A stretch of DNA of 64,000 nt, from assembly GCA_032334235.1 (NCBI GenBank), contig JAVSGI010000003.1, positions 930,001-994,000 on the forward strand. The letters run 5' to 3'. The DNA is from Paracoccaceae bacterium Fryx2 (GTDB lineage Bacteria > Pseudomonadota > Alphaproteobacteria > Rhodobacterales > Rhodobacteraceae). Under the pieces are notes generated by a model. The model was not told the origin of the DNA, did not search any database, and saw only the letters and a program-made list of their open reading frames with translations. Both the position numbers and the translations under genes were made by a program. Positions 1 to 11,411 of the stretch are shown piece by piece. Every line of letters begins with the position of its first letter. Positions within the stretch are counted from its first letter, which is position 1.

Positions 1-56
1 TGATCCTGACCCTGCGCCCAGAAGGCGGCGTCTGGCTGACGGTCGAACACTGCTGA
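1..56 (+). CDS. 3' end of an unidentified gene, cut by the window edge
   Basis: An open frame enters from the left edge and ends at a TGA at 54-56. The visible C-terminus reads ILTLRPEGGVWLTVEHC. This is too short to name. It is listed because the frame is open to the edge and because the terminator-like inverted repeat that follows (81-193) fits the end of a plus-strand gene converging on parC. It could be a chance open frame. Confidence 0.3.
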   Translation, partial: ILTLRPEGGVWLTVEHC

Positions 57-80
57 AAAATGCTGCCGTTTCTCTTTGGT

Positions 81-193
81 CCAAATACCCCGGGGGTCCG
101 GGGGCTGGCCCCCGGTGCCGGCCACAAGGACAAGACCGCAGATCCTTCGCACAGGAAGCCGGGGGCCAGCCCCCGGACCCCCGGGATATTTGA
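81..193. repeat. Large inverted repeat between convergent genes, two arms of dispersed repeat family 1
   Basis: The arm at 81-115 and the arm at 159-193 are reverse complements at 33 of 35 positions, separated by 43 bases. Each arm is itself GC-rich and palindromic (GGGGGCTGGCCCCC-type core) and has an AAATA(T/C)CCC edge. The same unit recurs at 8781-8820, and shorter relatives occur at the ends of other genes in the window. It lies at the 3' end of parC and of the plus-strand gene at the left edge, so a bidirectional terminator or a REP-like element is likely. Confidence 0.75.
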
Positions 194-249
194 GCCAATG
201 TGAAAGGCGAAAGGGGTTTGCCGAAGCACCTGTGCGGGATGGCCCCGGG

Positions 250-2553
<2,304 letters not shown>

Positions 2554-2691
2554 GGATGTGGTGTAGTCGGGCCGCGCTCGCCGGTCCAGACGATATTGGG
2601 GGCGCAAAAGGCAAGGTCCTGCGCAATTTTCCGCCTACGCACAGGAAAGTCATGGTAAAGAAATATCATTCCGAGTGAATCAGGTGCCCCG

Positions 2692-3171
2692 ATGCTGCGA
2701 CTTACCGCCCTGTTGTGCGTGACGATGTTCCTGACCCTGCTGATCGGCGGGCGTGACTATGGGCAGCAGCGCCCCGGTCTGGCGGCAGCACTGCTCACGG
2801 CTGTGGACGCTCCCGCAGCGCAGCCGGTTGCACCACCGGACGCGGTGCAGGACGTGGTTCCCGCAGCCTATCTGCCACGGTCGCCGCAAGTGGTGACACC
2901 CCAGATCCCGGCCCCCGTCTTTGTGGCAACCCCCGCCCCCGCACCGGCCGCCGCGGCCACCCCGGTCTGGTATGTCACCGCAGGCGCGGTGAACGTGCGG
3001 GAAGGCCCGTCCACCGATTACGCGGTGGTCGGCAGGCTGACCCGGGGCGAGGCCGCGCTGGTGGTCTGGCACGAGGATGACGGCTGGGCCCGCATCCGCA
3101 TCGAGGGCGACGGCATCGAAGGCTTTGTCGCAACCCGGTTTCTGGCACCCGAGTCGGCCCCCGGCAACTGA
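2692..3171 (+). CDS. Exported SH3-domain protein (SH3b)
   Basis: A 159-aa protein. Residues 1-18 form a hydrophobic signal or anchor segment (LTALLCVTMFLTLL), followed by an Ala/Pro-rich linker to about residue 85. A bacterial SH3 type 3 domain follows (about 88-150), with the typical NVREGPSTDYAVVGRL opening and a GWARIR core. Such domains usually bind cell-wall peptides, so an envelope role is likely. No catalytic domain is present and no partner gene is visible. It is transcribed alone, divergent from parC, with the SDR gene following. Confidence 0.8.
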   Translation: MLRLTALLCVTMFLTLLIGGRDYGQQRPGLAAALLTAVDAPAAQPVAPPDAVQDVVPAAYLPRSPQVVTPQIPAPVFVATPAPAPAAAATPVWYVTAGAVNVREGPSTDYAVVGRLTRGEAALVVWHEDDGWARIRIEGDGIEGFVATRFLAPESAPGN

Positions 3172-3234
3172 CCCATCCGTTTGCCTCTGCCGCGCAAAAG
3201 CCCTAGCAAGCGGGCGAACAGCGCGGGAGAGACC

Positions 3235-4062
3235 ATGACCAGACGCAGCATCCTGATCACCGGCTGTTCCTCGGGAATCGGCCTCGATGCGGCGCGGAGC
3301 CTGCAGGCAAGGGGCTGGCGCGTGTTCGCCACCTGCCGCCAGCAGGCCGATTGCGACAGGCTGCGCGCCGAAGGGCTGGAAAGCTTCGTGCTCGACTATG
3401 CCGACGAGGCCAGCATCGCGGCGGCGGTGGCCGAGGTGCAGGCCCGCACCGGCGGCACGCTCGATGCGCTTTACAACAACGGCGCCTTTGCCTGCCCGGG
3501 GGCGGTGGAAGACCTGCCGCGCGACGCCCTGCGCGCGATCTTCGAGACCAACCTGTTCGGCTACCACGACCTGACGCGCCGGGTGATCCCGCTGATGCGG
3601 GCGCAGGGGCACGGGCGGATCGTCAACTGCTCTTCGGTGCTGGGGCTGGTCGCGATGAAGTGGCGCGGCGCCTATGTCGCGACCAAGTTCGCGATGGAAG
3701 GGCTGACCGACGTGCTGCGTCTGGAAATGCACGGCACCGGCATCAGGGTGATCCTGATCGAGCCCGGCCCCGTCACCTCCTCGATCCGCGTCAACGCGAT
3801 CCCGCATTTCGAACGCTGGATCGACTGGCGCGCCTCGGCCCGCGCCGACGAATACCGCGGCCTGCTCGACCGGCTTTACACCGCGCGCGGGCCGGACCGG
3901 TTCGAACTGCCCGCCTCGGCGGTCACCGCCCGGCTGATCCTGGCGCTTGAGCATCCGAACCCGAAGGCCCGCTATTTCGTCACCACCCCTACCATTGTGA
4001 TGAACATCGCGCGCCGGGTGCTGCCGACTGCGGCGCTGGACTGGCTGATCCGCAAGGGGTGA
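3235..4062 (+). CDS. SDR-family short-chain dehydrogenase/reductase
   Basis: A 275-aa classical SDR. The cofactor motif TGCSSGIG lies at about residues 8-15, and the NNGA element and the active-site Ser (NCSSVLG) with YVATK are all present. The start at 3235 follows a GGGAGAG ribosome site, and the open frame upstream of it is not SDR-like. Such enzymes reduce or oxidise carbonyl/hydroxyl groups with NAD(P)H; the substrate cannot be read from the sequence. The C-terminal half resembles the group annotated as SDR family NAD(P)-dependent oxidoreductases acting on lipophilic substrates. There is no clear operon partner: the next gene starts 121 bp downstream. Confidence 0.85.
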   Translation: MTRRSILITGCSSGIGLDAARSLQARGWRVFATCRQQADCDRLRAEGLESFVLDYADEASIAAAVAEVQARTGGTLDALYNNGAFACPGAVEDLPRDALRAIFETNLFGYHDLTRRVIPLMRAQGHGRIVNCSSVLGLVAMKWRGAYVATKFAMEGLTDVLRLEMHGTGIRVILIEPGPVTSSIRVNAIPHFERWIDWRASARADEYRGLLDRLYTARGPDRFELPASAVTARLILALEHPNPKARYFVTTPTIVMNIARRVLPTAALDWLIRKG

Positions 4063-4183
4063 TGCGCGGCATTCCAGGCTTCCAACGAAGATTTCCGTGC
4101 CCCGCCGCCCCGGACCGTGCCAAAGTCCGGGTTCGCCTTTCGGGCGCAGCCTGCTACATCAGACCGGCAAGACAGGAGAGGCC

Positions 4184-4393
4184 ATGCTCAGGGACCCGCT
4201 ATTCATCGTTGCCGCCTTCGCCTCTCTGGGGGTGCTGGTGATCCTGCTGATCGGCATCGGCGGCTTCGCGCGCGGCGGCGAGTTCAACCGCAAGCATTCC
4301 AACCGCCTGATGCGCTACCGCATCGCGGCGCAGGCGCTGGCGGTGCTGCTGATCGTGGGCTTCGCCTGGGCCCGGTCCAAAGGGGGCAACTGA
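4184..4393 (+). CDS. Small twin-transmembrane protein, HIG1-domain type
   Basis: A 69-aa membrane protein. The first transmembrane segment is at about residues 6-27 (FASLGVLVILLIGIGGFARG), then a basic loop with NRKHSNRLMRYRI, then a second segment at about 45-62. The basic NRLMRYRI motif and the layout match the bacterial HIG1/twin transmembrane family, found in alphaproteobacteria close to cytochrome oxidase assembly or cobalamin adenosyltransferase genes. AGGAGAGG lies upstream of the ATG. Its stop overlaps the start of the next gene (TGATG), so the two are co-translated. Its function in bacteria is poorly known. Confidence 0.8.
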   Translation: MLRDPLFIVAAFASLGVLVILLIGIGGFARGGEFNRKHSNRLMRYRIAAQALAVLLIVGFAWARSKGGN

Positions 4394-4968
4394 TGGTCGT
4401 TCTGAACCGCATCTACACCAAGACCGGCGACGCGGGCGAAACCGCGCTCGGCAATGGCGCGCGGGTCGCCAAGCATTCGACCCGGGTCAACGCCTATGGC
4501 ACGGTCGATGAAACCAACGCCTGCGTCGGCCTTGCCCGCCAGCATTCGGGCGGCGAGATGGACGCGGCCCTGCAACGCATCCAGAACGACCTGTTCGATC
4601 TGGGCGCCGACCTCTGCCGCCCCGACATGGAACGCGACGCCGATGCGGGCTACACCCCCCTGCGCATCATCGCGCCGCAGGTGGCGCGGCTGGAGGCGGA
4701 AATCGACACGATGAACGCCCGCCTTGCCCCGTTGCGCAGCTTCATCCTGCCCGGCGGCAGCCCGCTTGCCGCGCAGATGCACCTCTGCCGCACCGTCAGC
4801 CGCCGCGCCGAACGGCTGGTGGTCGAACTGGCCACGATGGAATCGGTCAACCAGGAGGCGGTGAAATACCTCAACCGCCTGTCGGACTGGTTCTTCGTCG
4901 CGGGCCGCATCGCCAATGACGAGGGCCGCGCCGACGTGCTCTGGGTGCCCGGCCTGACCCGGGGCTGA
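4393..4968 (+). CDS. pduO: PduO-type cob(I)yrinic acid a,c-diamide / cob(I)alamin adenosyltransferase
   Basis: A 191-aa enzyme that transfers the adenosyl group from ATP to cob(I)alamin to make adenosylcobalamin. The N-terminal [11 protein letters not shown] phosphate-binding motif, the central YGTVDETNA, and the C-terminal [14 protein letters not shown] region are diagnostic of the PduO/MMAB fold. Length is normal. The ATG at 4393 overlaps the stop of the upstream HIG1-type gene. Its product would serve B12-dependent mutases such as ethylmalonyl-CoA and methylmalonyl-CoA mutase, consistent with mcd at 17.4 kb. It is unrelated to the CobO/BtuR type. Confidence 0.92.
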   Translation: MVVLNRIYTKTGDAGETALGNGARVAKHSTRVNAYGTVDETNACVGLARQHSGGEMDAALQRIQNDLFDLGADLCRPDMERDADAGYTPLRIIAPQVARLEAEIDTMNARLAPLRSFILPGGSPLAAQMHLCRTVSRRAERLVVELATMESVNQEAVKYLNRLSDWFFVAGRIANDEGRADVLWVPGLTRG

Positions 4969-5113
4969 GGCCCCGGGCCCGAAAAACGCGGCGTCGCACC
5001 GCCGGTACCTGTCGGTTTTGGTCTGTTGCCCCCGGCGCGGGCCGGCTAATACCGCAACGGAATGCTTGCTTTGGCCCCGCCCCGGCGTGGCCCCCAACAG
5101 GAGATTTGCGCGG

Positions 5114-5875
5114 ATGAAGGTTCTGGTGCCTGTCAAACGGGTGATCGACTACAACGTGAAGGTTCGCGTCAAGGCGGACGGGTCCGGGGTCGATCTGGCC
5201 AACGTGAAGATGTCGATGAACCCCTTCGACGAGATTGCGGTGGAAGAGGCGATCCGTCTGCGGGAAAAGGGCGTTGCCACCGAGGTGATCGTGGTGTCGA
5301 TCGGCGTCAAGCAGGCACAGGAAACCCTGCGCACCGCGCTGGCGATGGGGGCGGACCGCGCCATCCTGATCCTGGCCGCCGATGACACGCAAACCGACAT
5401 CGAGCCGCTGGCCGTGGCCAAGCTGCTGAAGGCGGTGGTCGAGGCCGAAGCGCCGGGCATCGTGCTTTGCGGAAAGCAGGCGATCGACAACGACATGAAT
5501 GCCACCGGCCAGATGCTGGCGGCGCTGCTGGGCTGGTCGCAGGGCACCTTCTGTTCCGAACTCGCCATCGAGGGCGATCACGCGCTGATCACCCGCGAGG
5601 TTGACGGCGGGATGCAGACCATCAAGGTGAAGATGCCGACCATCGTCACCGTCGATCTGCGGCTGAACGAACCGCGCTATGCCAGCCTGCCCAACATCAT
5701 GAAGGCCAAGAAGAAGCCGCTGGAGGAAAAGACCGCCGCCGACTACGGCGTCGATGTCTCCCCGCGCCTGACCGTGGTGAAGACCGCCGAACCGGCAGGC
5801 CGCAAGGCCGGCGTCCGGGTCGGGTCGGTCGATGAACTGATTGCAAAACTCAAAGACGAAGCGGGGGTGATCTGA
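5114..5875 (+). CDS. etfB: Electron transfer flavoprotein subunit beta
   Basis: A 253-aa beta subunit of ETF, which carries electrons from acyl-CoA dehydrogenases to ETF-quinone oxidoreductase. It begins [14 protein letters not shown] and has the [11 protein letters not shown] and GKQAIDND motifs of the family; the length is typical. The start at 5114 has CAGGAG about 9 nt upstream. The stop overlaps the etfA start (TGATG), so the two form one operon. Acyl-CoA dehydrogenases such as Mcd in this window are likely donors. Confidence 0.95.
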   Translation: MKVLVPVKRVIDYNVKVRVKADGSGVDLANVKMSMNPFDEIAVEEAIRLREKGVATEVIVVSIGVKQAQETLRTALAMGADRAILILAADDTQTDIEPLAVAKLLKAVVEAEAPGIVLCGKQAIDNDMNATGQMLAALLGWSQGTFCSELAIEGDHALITREVDGGMQTIKVKMPTIVTVDLRLNEPRYASLPNIMKAKKKPLEEKTAADYGVDVSPRLTVVKTAEPAGRKAGVRVGSVDELIAKLKDEAGVI

Positions 5876-6801
5876 TGGCCGTTCTTCTGATTGCCGAAGT
5901 GACCGGCGGCACGCTGGGCGCCGACAGCACCGCCAAGGCGCTGACTGCGGCCAAGGCACTGGGCGACGTGACACTGCTGGTGGCGGGCACGGATGTCGCT
6001 GCGGCCGCGGCCGAGGCGGCAGGCTTTGTCGGCGTGTCGAAGGTGCTGGTGGCCGACGATGCCGCCTATGGCAACGGCCTGGCTGAACCGCTGGCCGACC
6101 TGCTGATGTCGCTGGCGCCGGGCTACAGCCACATCCTGGCCCCGGCGACCGCCGCCGCCAAGAACGTGCTGCCGCGCGTGGCGGCCCTGCTCGACGTGAT
6201 GGTGATGACCGATGTCACCGCCATCATCGACGCCGACACGTTCGAGCGCCCGATCTACGCGGGCAACGCCGTGCAGACGGTGAAATCGTCGGATGCGACC
6301 AAGGTCGCCACGATCCGCACCGCGACCTTCGAGGCTGCGGCCAAGGGCGCTGCCGCCCCCGTGGAAAGCATCGCGGCGGCGGGCGACAAGGGCCTGTCGT
6401 CCTGGGTCGAGGACAAGGTCGCCTCGTCCGACCGCCCCGAACTGACCAGCGCCGGCATCGTGGTGTCGGGCGGGCGCGGCGTGGGTTCGGAAGAAAGCTT
6501 CGAACTGATCGCCAGCCTCGCCGACAAGCTGGGTGCCGCCGTCGGTGCCAGCCGCGCCGCGGTGGACAGCGGCTATGCCCCGAACGACTGGCAGGTGGGC
6601 CAGACCGGCAAGGTCGTGGCGCCGAACCTTTACATCGCGGTCGGCATCTCGGGCGCGATCCAGCATCTGGCCGGGATGAAGGACAGCAAGGTGATCGTCG
6701 CGATCAACAAGGACGAAGAGGCGCCGATCTTCCAGGTGGCCGACTACGGGCTTGTGGCCGACCTGTTCACCGCCGTGCCGGAACTGATCAAGAAGCTCTG
6801 A
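5875..6801 (+). CDS. etfA: Electron transfer flavoprotein subunit alpha
   Basis: A 308-aa FAD-binding alpha subunit of ETF. The C-terminal FAD domain shows [12 protein letters not shown], the [17 protein letters not shown] stretch and [12 protein letters not shown], all family hallmarks. It directly overlaps etfB by one base. A strong stem-loop with a T tract at 6823-6852 ends the transcript. This is the acceptor side of beta-oxidation and of the ethylmalonyl-CoA pathway dehydrogenases. Confidence 0.96.
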   Translation: MAVLLIAEVTGGTLGADSTAKALTAAKALGDVTLLVAGTDVAAAAAEAAGFVGVSKVLVADDAAYGNGLAEPLADLLMSLAPGYSHILAPATAAAKNVLPRVAALLDVMVMTDVTAIIDADTFERPIYAGNAVQTVKSSDATKVATIRTATFEAAAKGAAAPVESIAAAGDKGLSSWVEDKVASSDRPELTSAGIVVSGGRGVGSEESFELIASLADKLGAAVGASRAAVDSGYAPNDWQVGQTGKVVAPNLYIAVGISGAIQHLAGMKDSKVIVAINKDEEAPIFQVADYGLVADLFTAVPELIKKL

Positions 6802-6822
6802 CCCCGCACGGGATCGGCAGAC

Positions 6823-6852
6823 CGGGCGCCCCGCAGCGGGCGCCCGTTTTCG
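6823..6852 (+). terminator. Rho-independent terminator after etfBA
   Basis: An 8-bp perfect GC stem (CGGGCGCC at 6823-6830 pairing with GGCGCCCG at 6839-6846) is followed directly by TTTT. It sits 21 bp after the etfA stop. The DUF6473 gene on the opposite strand ends just beyond it. Confidence 0.75.
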
Positions 6853-7680
6853 TTACAGCATCTGCAACAGCGCATCGCCCAACCGCTGCGCCACCTCGCG
6901 GTGCACGGCCGGTCCCGGCACCTCTGCGGCGGCAGGGCGGTCCAGCGGGGCGAAGGCCATGCCTTCGGTCCCCGCCGCGCGGGCAGCAGGGCTGCTGATC
7001 ACCTCCAGATAGGCGCTGGCATGGACCCGGGCCGCCGCGATCATCCCGGCATCCACCAGCAGCGGGTCGCGCGTCAGCTCCGCCCGCCGCCCCGGTGCAT
7101 CCGGCGGATGCGCCCCCAGCCACAGCAGCAGCGACTTCCCCGGCAGCCGCTCCAGCAGCAGCGTCATCCGCGCCACCCACACGCTGCGCAGTTCTTCCGC
7201 GACGGTCTCGAATCGTTCGGCCGAGACCGACTGCAACGATTGCAGCATGTGGCGCGTGAAATGGAATTCGGTGAAATCGACCTCGCGATACAGATTGCGC
7301 AACAGCGGCGAGGCCCGCAGAAACCGGTCATTGCGGCGCGGATGCACCGCGTAGAAGCGGTTCGACAGATTCTGCGCCCCGACGATCTGAACGACGGTCA
7401 CCTGCGCCTTCACCGCGATGTCGGTCACGGCCGGTTCGTTCACATAGACATCCAGACCCGCATTCACGCAGCCCAGATTCACCATGCGGAGCCCGGTCGC
7501 CGCCTCCACCAGCGCCGGATAGGGTTCCACCACGAATTTGCCATAGGTCTCCGTCCCCCCCAGGACCGCGACATACGGCCGCTCAAGATCGCGGCAGGGG
7601 CCGCGAAACAGCAGTTTCGACTTGCCATAACGGCATGGAAAATAATCCAGGGCCCCGCCGCCCGGATACGCATAAGCCAT
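6853..7680 (-). CDS. DUF6473 family protein
   Basis: A 275-aa protein with no assigned function that I recognise as the DUF6473 family of Rhodobacterales. The N-terminus ([20 protein letters not shown]) carries the family signature, followed by [14 protein letters not shown] and an NLGCVNAG segment that resembles the glycine-rich turns of SGNH-hydrolase-like folds. No signal peptide is visible. The ATG at 7680 is preferred; a GTG at 7689 is in frame. It lies alone between the etfBA terminator and the divergent hbdA gene. A carbohydrate- or sulfate-related role has been guessed for such proteins, but nothing here proves it. Confidence 0.7.
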   Translation of the reverse strand: MAYAYPGGGALDYFPCRYGKSKLLFRGPCRDLERPYVAVLGGTETYGKFVVEPYPALVEAATGLRMVNLGCVNAGLDVYVNEPAVTDIAVKAQVTVVQIVGAQNLSNRFYAVHPRRNDRFLRASPLLRNLYREVDFTEFHFTRHMLQSLQSVSAERFETVAEELRSVWVARMTLLLERLPGKSLLLWLGAHPPDAPGRRAELTRDPLLVDAGMIAAARVHASAYLEVISSPAARAAGTEGMAFAPLDRPAAAEVPGPAVHREVAQRLGDALLQML

Positions 7681-7856
7681 GTTACCCACCCAGATTCACT
7701 TCACCCGGGGCACAGCCTGACGCAAAGCCGTTGCCAAACAGCTAAATCGCGCATTCGTGCCGATTTTTACCCATTTCCCCGCTGCGGCCTTCCCGGACTT
7801 GCGCCCCGGCCCGCGGGCCGCATATGGTTCTGCCGACGCAACGCAGGGGTCACGAC

Positions 7857-8732
7857 ATGGAAATTCAATCGGTGGGCGTCGTCGGCGCGGGCCAGATGGG
7901 CAACGGCATCGCGCATGTCTTCGCGCTGGCGGGTTATGACGTGCTGCTGAACGACGTGAACCCCGACAGCCTGGCCAAGGCGGTGGCGCTGATCGACCGC
8001 AACATCGAACGGCAGGTGGCGCGCGGCAAGGTTTCGGCGGAAGACAAGGCCGGCGCGATGGCGCGCATCCGCACAACCGAGGTGCTGGCCGACCTGGGCC
8101 AGACCGACCTGATCATCGAGGCCGCGACCGAACGCGAAACCATCAAGCAGCAGATCTTCGACGCGCTGCTGCCGCACCTGCTGCCGCACACCATCCTGAC
8201 CTCGAACACCTCGTCGATCTCGATCACCCGGCTGGCCTCGCGCACCGACCGGCCGGAAAAGTTCATGGGCTTCCACTTCATGAACCCGGTGCCGGTGATG
8301 CAGCTGGTCGAGCTGATCCGGGGCATCGCCACCGACGGGCCGACCTATGACGCGCTGCTCGCCGTGGTGGGCAAGCTGGGCAAGACCGCCGCCAGCGCCG
8401 AGGATTTCCCGGCCTTCATCGTCAACCGCATCCTGATGCCGATGATCAACGAGGCGGTCTACACGCTGTATGAAGGCGTGGGCTCGGTGAAATCCATCGA
8501 CGAATCGCTTAAACTGGGGGCCAACCACCCGATGGGGCCGCTGGAACTGGCCGATTTCATCGGGCTGGATACCTGCCTTGCGATCATGAACGTGCTGCAC
8601 GACGGGCTGGCCGATACCAAGTACCGCCCCTGCCCGCTGCTGACCAAATACGTCGAGGCGGGATGGCTTGGCCGCAAGACCCAGCGCGGATTCTACGATT
8701 ACCGCGGCGAAACCCCGGTGCCGACCCGCTGA
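7857..8732 (+). CDS. hbdA: 3-hydroxybutyryl-CoA dehydrogenase
   Basis: A 291-aa NAD(P)-dependent enzyme that interconverts (S)-3-hydroxybutyryl-CoA and acetoacetyl-CoA. The N-terminal Rossmann motif is VGAGQMGNGIAHVFALAG. The catalytic histidine region HFMNPVPVMQLVE and NRILMPMINEA follow, and the C-terminal domain has NHPMGPLELADFIGLD. The start at 7857 follows GCAGGGG. It is often near etfAB in this order, and it fits fatty-acid oxidation, the ethylmalonyl-CoA pathway or PHB-linked metabolism. Confidence 0.94.
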   Translation: MEIQSVGVVGAGQMGNGIAHVFALAGYDVLLNDVNPDSLAKAVALIDRNIERQVARGKVSAEDKAGAMARIRTTEVLADLGQTDLIIEAATERETIKQQIFDALLPHLLPHTILTSNTSSISITRLASRTDRPEKFMGFHFMNPVPVMQLVELIRGIATDGPTYDALLAVVGKLGKTAASAEDFPAFIVNRILMPMINEAVYTLYEGVGSVKSIDESLKLGANHPMGPLELADFIGLDTCLAIMNVLHDGLADTKYRPCPLLTKYVEAGWLGRKTQRGFYDYRGETPVPTR

Positions 8733-8780
8733 CGCGATGCGGGAAAGCGACCGCCGGGGCTGGGAACCGGTGGCGGAAGC

Positions 8781-8820
8781 GGGGGCCAGCCCCCGCACCC
8801 CCGGGGTATTTTGGCCAATG
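8781..8820. repeat. Dispersed repeat family 1 copy downstream of hbdA
   Basis: GGGGGCCAGCCCCC followed by CACCCCCGGGGTATTTTGG nearly repeats the arm at 159-193. It lies in the 176-bp gap between the convergent hbdA and acyltransferase genes. The rest of the gap (8821-8908) has nothing I recognise. Confidence 0.7.
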
Positions 8821-8908
8821 AGAAGGGATGGGGCGTGGTTGTCTTCTCAGCAATCACATGACCACCGGCGCTCGGCACTGGTTGGTGCCTGCCGGGCGGC
8901 GACAGGCT

Positions 8909-9781
8909 TCAGGGCTGATCACCCAGCGCCAGCGTGCGCTCGCGCAGCCAGGCCATGAAGCCGCGCGGGTTGTCGGCCCATGGCCGGGTTTCCTCGCGCC
9001 CGATCGGGGTGCCGACCACCGGCGCCTGCGGCTTGTTCAGCGCATAGGCCACCTCGTGCAGCAGCAGGCCCTGCCGCACTGTCTTGGAAAGCTGGTTGGC
9101 GATCTGGTACATCCGCGAATTCTGACCCGGAAAATACACCGGCAGCACCGTGGCACCGCTGCGCTGGATCATCTTGGCGGTGAACGGGTTCCATTCCCGC
9201 TCCTCCGCCCGGCCCCACCAGCCGGGCGAGGCCGCGACCGCCCCCGCCGGAAACAGCACGATCACGCCGCCCGCCGCCAGATGCGCCATAGCCTCGCGGC
9301 GCATGTCGAGCCCGCGTTCCAGCATGTCTTCCTCATGCGGGAAGGGCACGGGAATCAGGAACTCCGACACCTCCCGGATGCCCGACAGCAGCGACCGCGT
9401 CAGGATCTTGTAGTCGGTCCGCACCTGCCCCACCAGTTCGGCCAGCACCATGCCATCGACCAGCCCGTGCGGATGGTTCGACACCACCACCAGCGGCCCG
9501 GTGGGCGGAATGCGCGCGATCTGCTCGGCCGGGGTCTGCACCGAAATGCCCATCAGCCGCAGCACCTTGCCCCAGAACGCCTGCCCGGTCACCCGCTCGC
9601 CGGCCTCGAACTGGCGCACAAGGCGCAGCAGGGTGATCTTGCCGGTCGTCCACTCCAGCACGCGGATGAAGCGCTGGTTCCAGACCCCGGGAAAGGTGCT
9701 GGAATATGACAGGTCGCGCATGTCGTAGGGGCGAAACCCCGGTTCGTCGGAAAAGCGGCTGGTCTGGGTATGTTCCGTCAC
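8909..9781 (-). CDS. Lysophospholipid acyltransferase family protein
   Basis: A 290-aa protein with the acyltransferase block NHPHGLVDG (about residues 105-113), the equivalent of the NHX4-5D motif of PlsC/OlsA-like enzymes, followed by FPHEEDM and VIVLFPAGAVA blocks. It probably transfers an acyl chain to a lysophospholipid or lyso-ornithine lipid at the inner membrane. The start is GTG at 9781. It lies 28 bp downstream of ptsH on the same strand, so it may be the last gene of the ChvGI-PTS transcript. The acceptor cannot be determined. Confidence 0.75.
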   Translation of the reverse strand: MTEHTQTSRFSDEPGFRPYDMRDLSYSSTFPGVWNQRFIRVLEWTTGKITLLRLVRQFEAGERVTGQAFWGKVLRLMGISVQTPAEQIARIPPTGPLVVVSNHPHGLVDGMVLAELVGQVRTDYKILTRSLLSGIREVSEFLIPVPFPHEEDMLERGLDMRREAMAHLAAGGVIVLFPAGAVAASPGWWGRAEEREWNPFTAKMIQRSGATVLPVYFPGQNSRMYQIANQLSKTVRQGLLLHEVAYALNKPQAPVVGTPIGREETRPWADNPRGFMAWLRERTLALGDQP

Positions 9782-9809
9782 GAAGCGTCAGCCTTTTATG
9801 ATTCCCGCT

Positions 9810-10079
9810 TCAGTAGTCTTCACCGAACCGGTTGGCGACCAATGCGGCAAGCGCCTCTGCCAGCGCCTCGGCGTCGGCCCCGCTGGTGCGGACTTCAATA
9901 GAGGTTCCGCGCGAGGCTGCCAACATCAAAAGCCCCATGATCGAATCGCCCGAAACGCTCATCCCGTCCTTTGTGACCTCGGCATTGGCGTCATGTCGTT
10001 CGACCACCTCGACGAACTTGGCCGATGCGCGGGCATGGAGGCCCTTCTCGTTCACGATCTCAAGACAGCGCGCGTTCAT
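9810..10079 (-). CDS. ptsH: HPr phosphocarrier protein
   Basis: An 89-aa phosphocarrier of a PTS-like relay. The phosphorylatable histidine is in KGLHARASAKF (His16), and the regulatory serine region is GDSIMGLLML, the site used by HPr kinase. Its start overlaps the stop of the EIIA-Man gene (ATGA). No sugar permease lies nearby, so this is the regulatory PTS typical of alphaproteobacteria rather than a sugar uptake system. Confidence 0.94.
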   Translation of the reverse strand: MNARCLEIVNEKGLHARASAKFVEVVERHDANAEVTKDGMSVSGDSIMGLLMLAASRGTSIEVRTSGADAEALAEALAALVANRFGEDY

Positions 10080-10480
10080 TCCAGCCGGTCCCCCGCACCA
10101 AGATCCAGACTGTTGATGTACTTGCGCCCGGCCTCCTTGGCCAGATCCACCGCATCCGCCAGCGGAAGATCGCGCGACTTCGCCAGCTTGACCAGCATCG
10201 GCAGGTTCGCGCCATAGATCACCACCGGGCCGCGGCCATAGCAGGCCGCCATCGACAGGTTCGACGGCGAGCCCCCGAACATATCCGTTACCACCACCAC
10301 GCCGGCCCCGCTGTCCACATTGCGGATCGCGGCGATGATTTCCTGCTGCTTGGCGCTGCGGTCGTGATCATCCTCGATCGCGATCGCCGCCATGTCGGCC
10401 AGCGGGCCCACCACATGTTCCAGCGCGGAAAGGTATTCCCGCGCCAGGCCGCCATGTGCCACAATCACGATGCCGATCAC
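10076..10480 (-). CDS. manX: PTS EIIA component, mannose type
   Basis: A 134-aa EIIA-Man-fold protein that accepts phosphate from HPr. The N-terminal VIVAHGGLA contains the active-site histidine, and VVVTDMFGGSPSN is the conserved core loop. The start is GTG at 10480, chosen because IGIVIVAHG is the true N-terminus of the family; the upstream open frame is not homologous. It overlaps ptsH and lies 7 bp after rapZ. No EIIB or EIIC gene is present, so its role is regulatory. Confidence 0.88.
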   Translation of the reverse strand: MIGIVIVAHGGLAREYLSALEHVVGPLADMAAIAIEDDHDRSAKQQEIIAAIRNVDSGAGVVVVTDMFGGSPSNLSMAACYGRGPVVIYGANLPMLVKLAKSRDLPLADAVDLAKEAGRKYINSLDLGAGDRLE

Positions 10481-10487
10481 GCCCCGA

Positions 10488-11411
10488 TCACCCTGCCTTG
10501 ACGGGAGACGCGCCAGCCGCCCTGCGTTCCAGTTCCCGATGCCTTTTTGACACCGGCCAGCCCGCTTCCGCAAGCACGTTGCCCAACAATTCGGCGACGG
10601 CCACCGATCTGTGCTGCCCGCCGGTGCAGCCAAAGCCGATCGACAGATGCGCCTTGCCCTCGGCCAGTTGCGTCGGCAGCAGAAACTGCACGAGATCGTT
10701 CACCTTGTCGAAGAACGGCGCAAAGCGGGGGTCGGCGGCGATATGGGACGCCACCGCCGTGTCGCGGCCGTCCAGATCGCGCAGCGCCTCGGACCAGTAG
10801 GGGTTGCGCAGGAAACGGCAGTCGAAGATCATGTCCACCCCGCGCGGCACCCCGCGCTTGTAGCTGAAAGACTGCACCGAAACCGCCAGCCGCACCGCCT
10901 TGGACCGGTCGAACCAGCGCGCGATGTCGGCCTTCAGGTCGTGAGGCGACATGTCGGACGTGTCGATCAGATGGTCGGCCCGCACCCGCACCGGCGCCAG
11001 CAGGTCGATCTCGCGCTCGATGCCCTGGGCGGGCGTTTCCGCCGGGGCCAGCGGGTGGCGGCGGCGGGTCTCGGCGTAGCGGCGGATCAGCTCGCCCTGC
11101 GCACAATCCAGATACAGCACCTCCAGCGCCACCTGCGGGTCGCGGGTCAGCGCGTCGATCAGTTCGATCAGCGCCGAGGCGGCGAAATCGCGGTTGCGCA
11201 CGTCCAGCCCCAGCGCGATCGGCCGCCCCAGCGGCGGGCCGTCGGTCAGGCGCGGGACAAGGCTCAGCGGCAGGTTGTCGATCACCTCGTAGCCCATATC
11301 CTCCAGCGCATTGATCGCGGTGGACCGTCCCGCCCCGGAAGGGCCGGTCACCAGCAGCAGCCGGTGTTCCTGTGTCTGGACTTCGGTCGTCATCTCGGGC
11401 TGTTCCGTCAC
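10488..11411 (-). CDS. rapZ: RapZ-type nucleotide-binding RNase adaptor
   Basis: A 307-aa P-loop protein (YvcJ/RapZ family). In enterobacteria RapZ links amino-sugar signalling and GlmZ sRNA decay to RNase E. The Walker A motif is [14 protein letters not shown], and the C-terminal domain has [15 protein letters not shown], the metabolite-binding signature. The start is GTG at 11411 overlapping the hprK stop (GTGA); an ATG six codons later is also possible. Its target in alphaproteobacteria is not established. Confidence 0.92.
   Translation of the reverse strand: MTEQPEMTTEVQTQEHRLLLVTGPSGAGRSTAINALEDMGYEVIDNLPLSLVPRLTDGPPLGRPIALGLDVRNRDFAASALIELIDALTRDPQVALEVLYLDCAQGELIRRYAETRRRHPLAPAETPAQGIEREIDLLAPVRVRADHLIDTSDMSPHDLKADIARWFDRSKAVRLAVSVQSFSYKRGVPRGVDMIFDCRFLRNPYWSEALRDLDGRDTAVASHIAADPRFAPFFDKVNDLVQFLLPTQLAEGKAHLSIGFGCTGGQHRSVAVAELLGNVLAEAGWPVSKRHRELERRAAGASPVKAG

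Noticed and set aside
3235-4062. SDR as acetoacetyl-CoA reductase PhaB
   Set aside because: The C-terminal half is long and differs from PhaB, and no pha genes adjoin.
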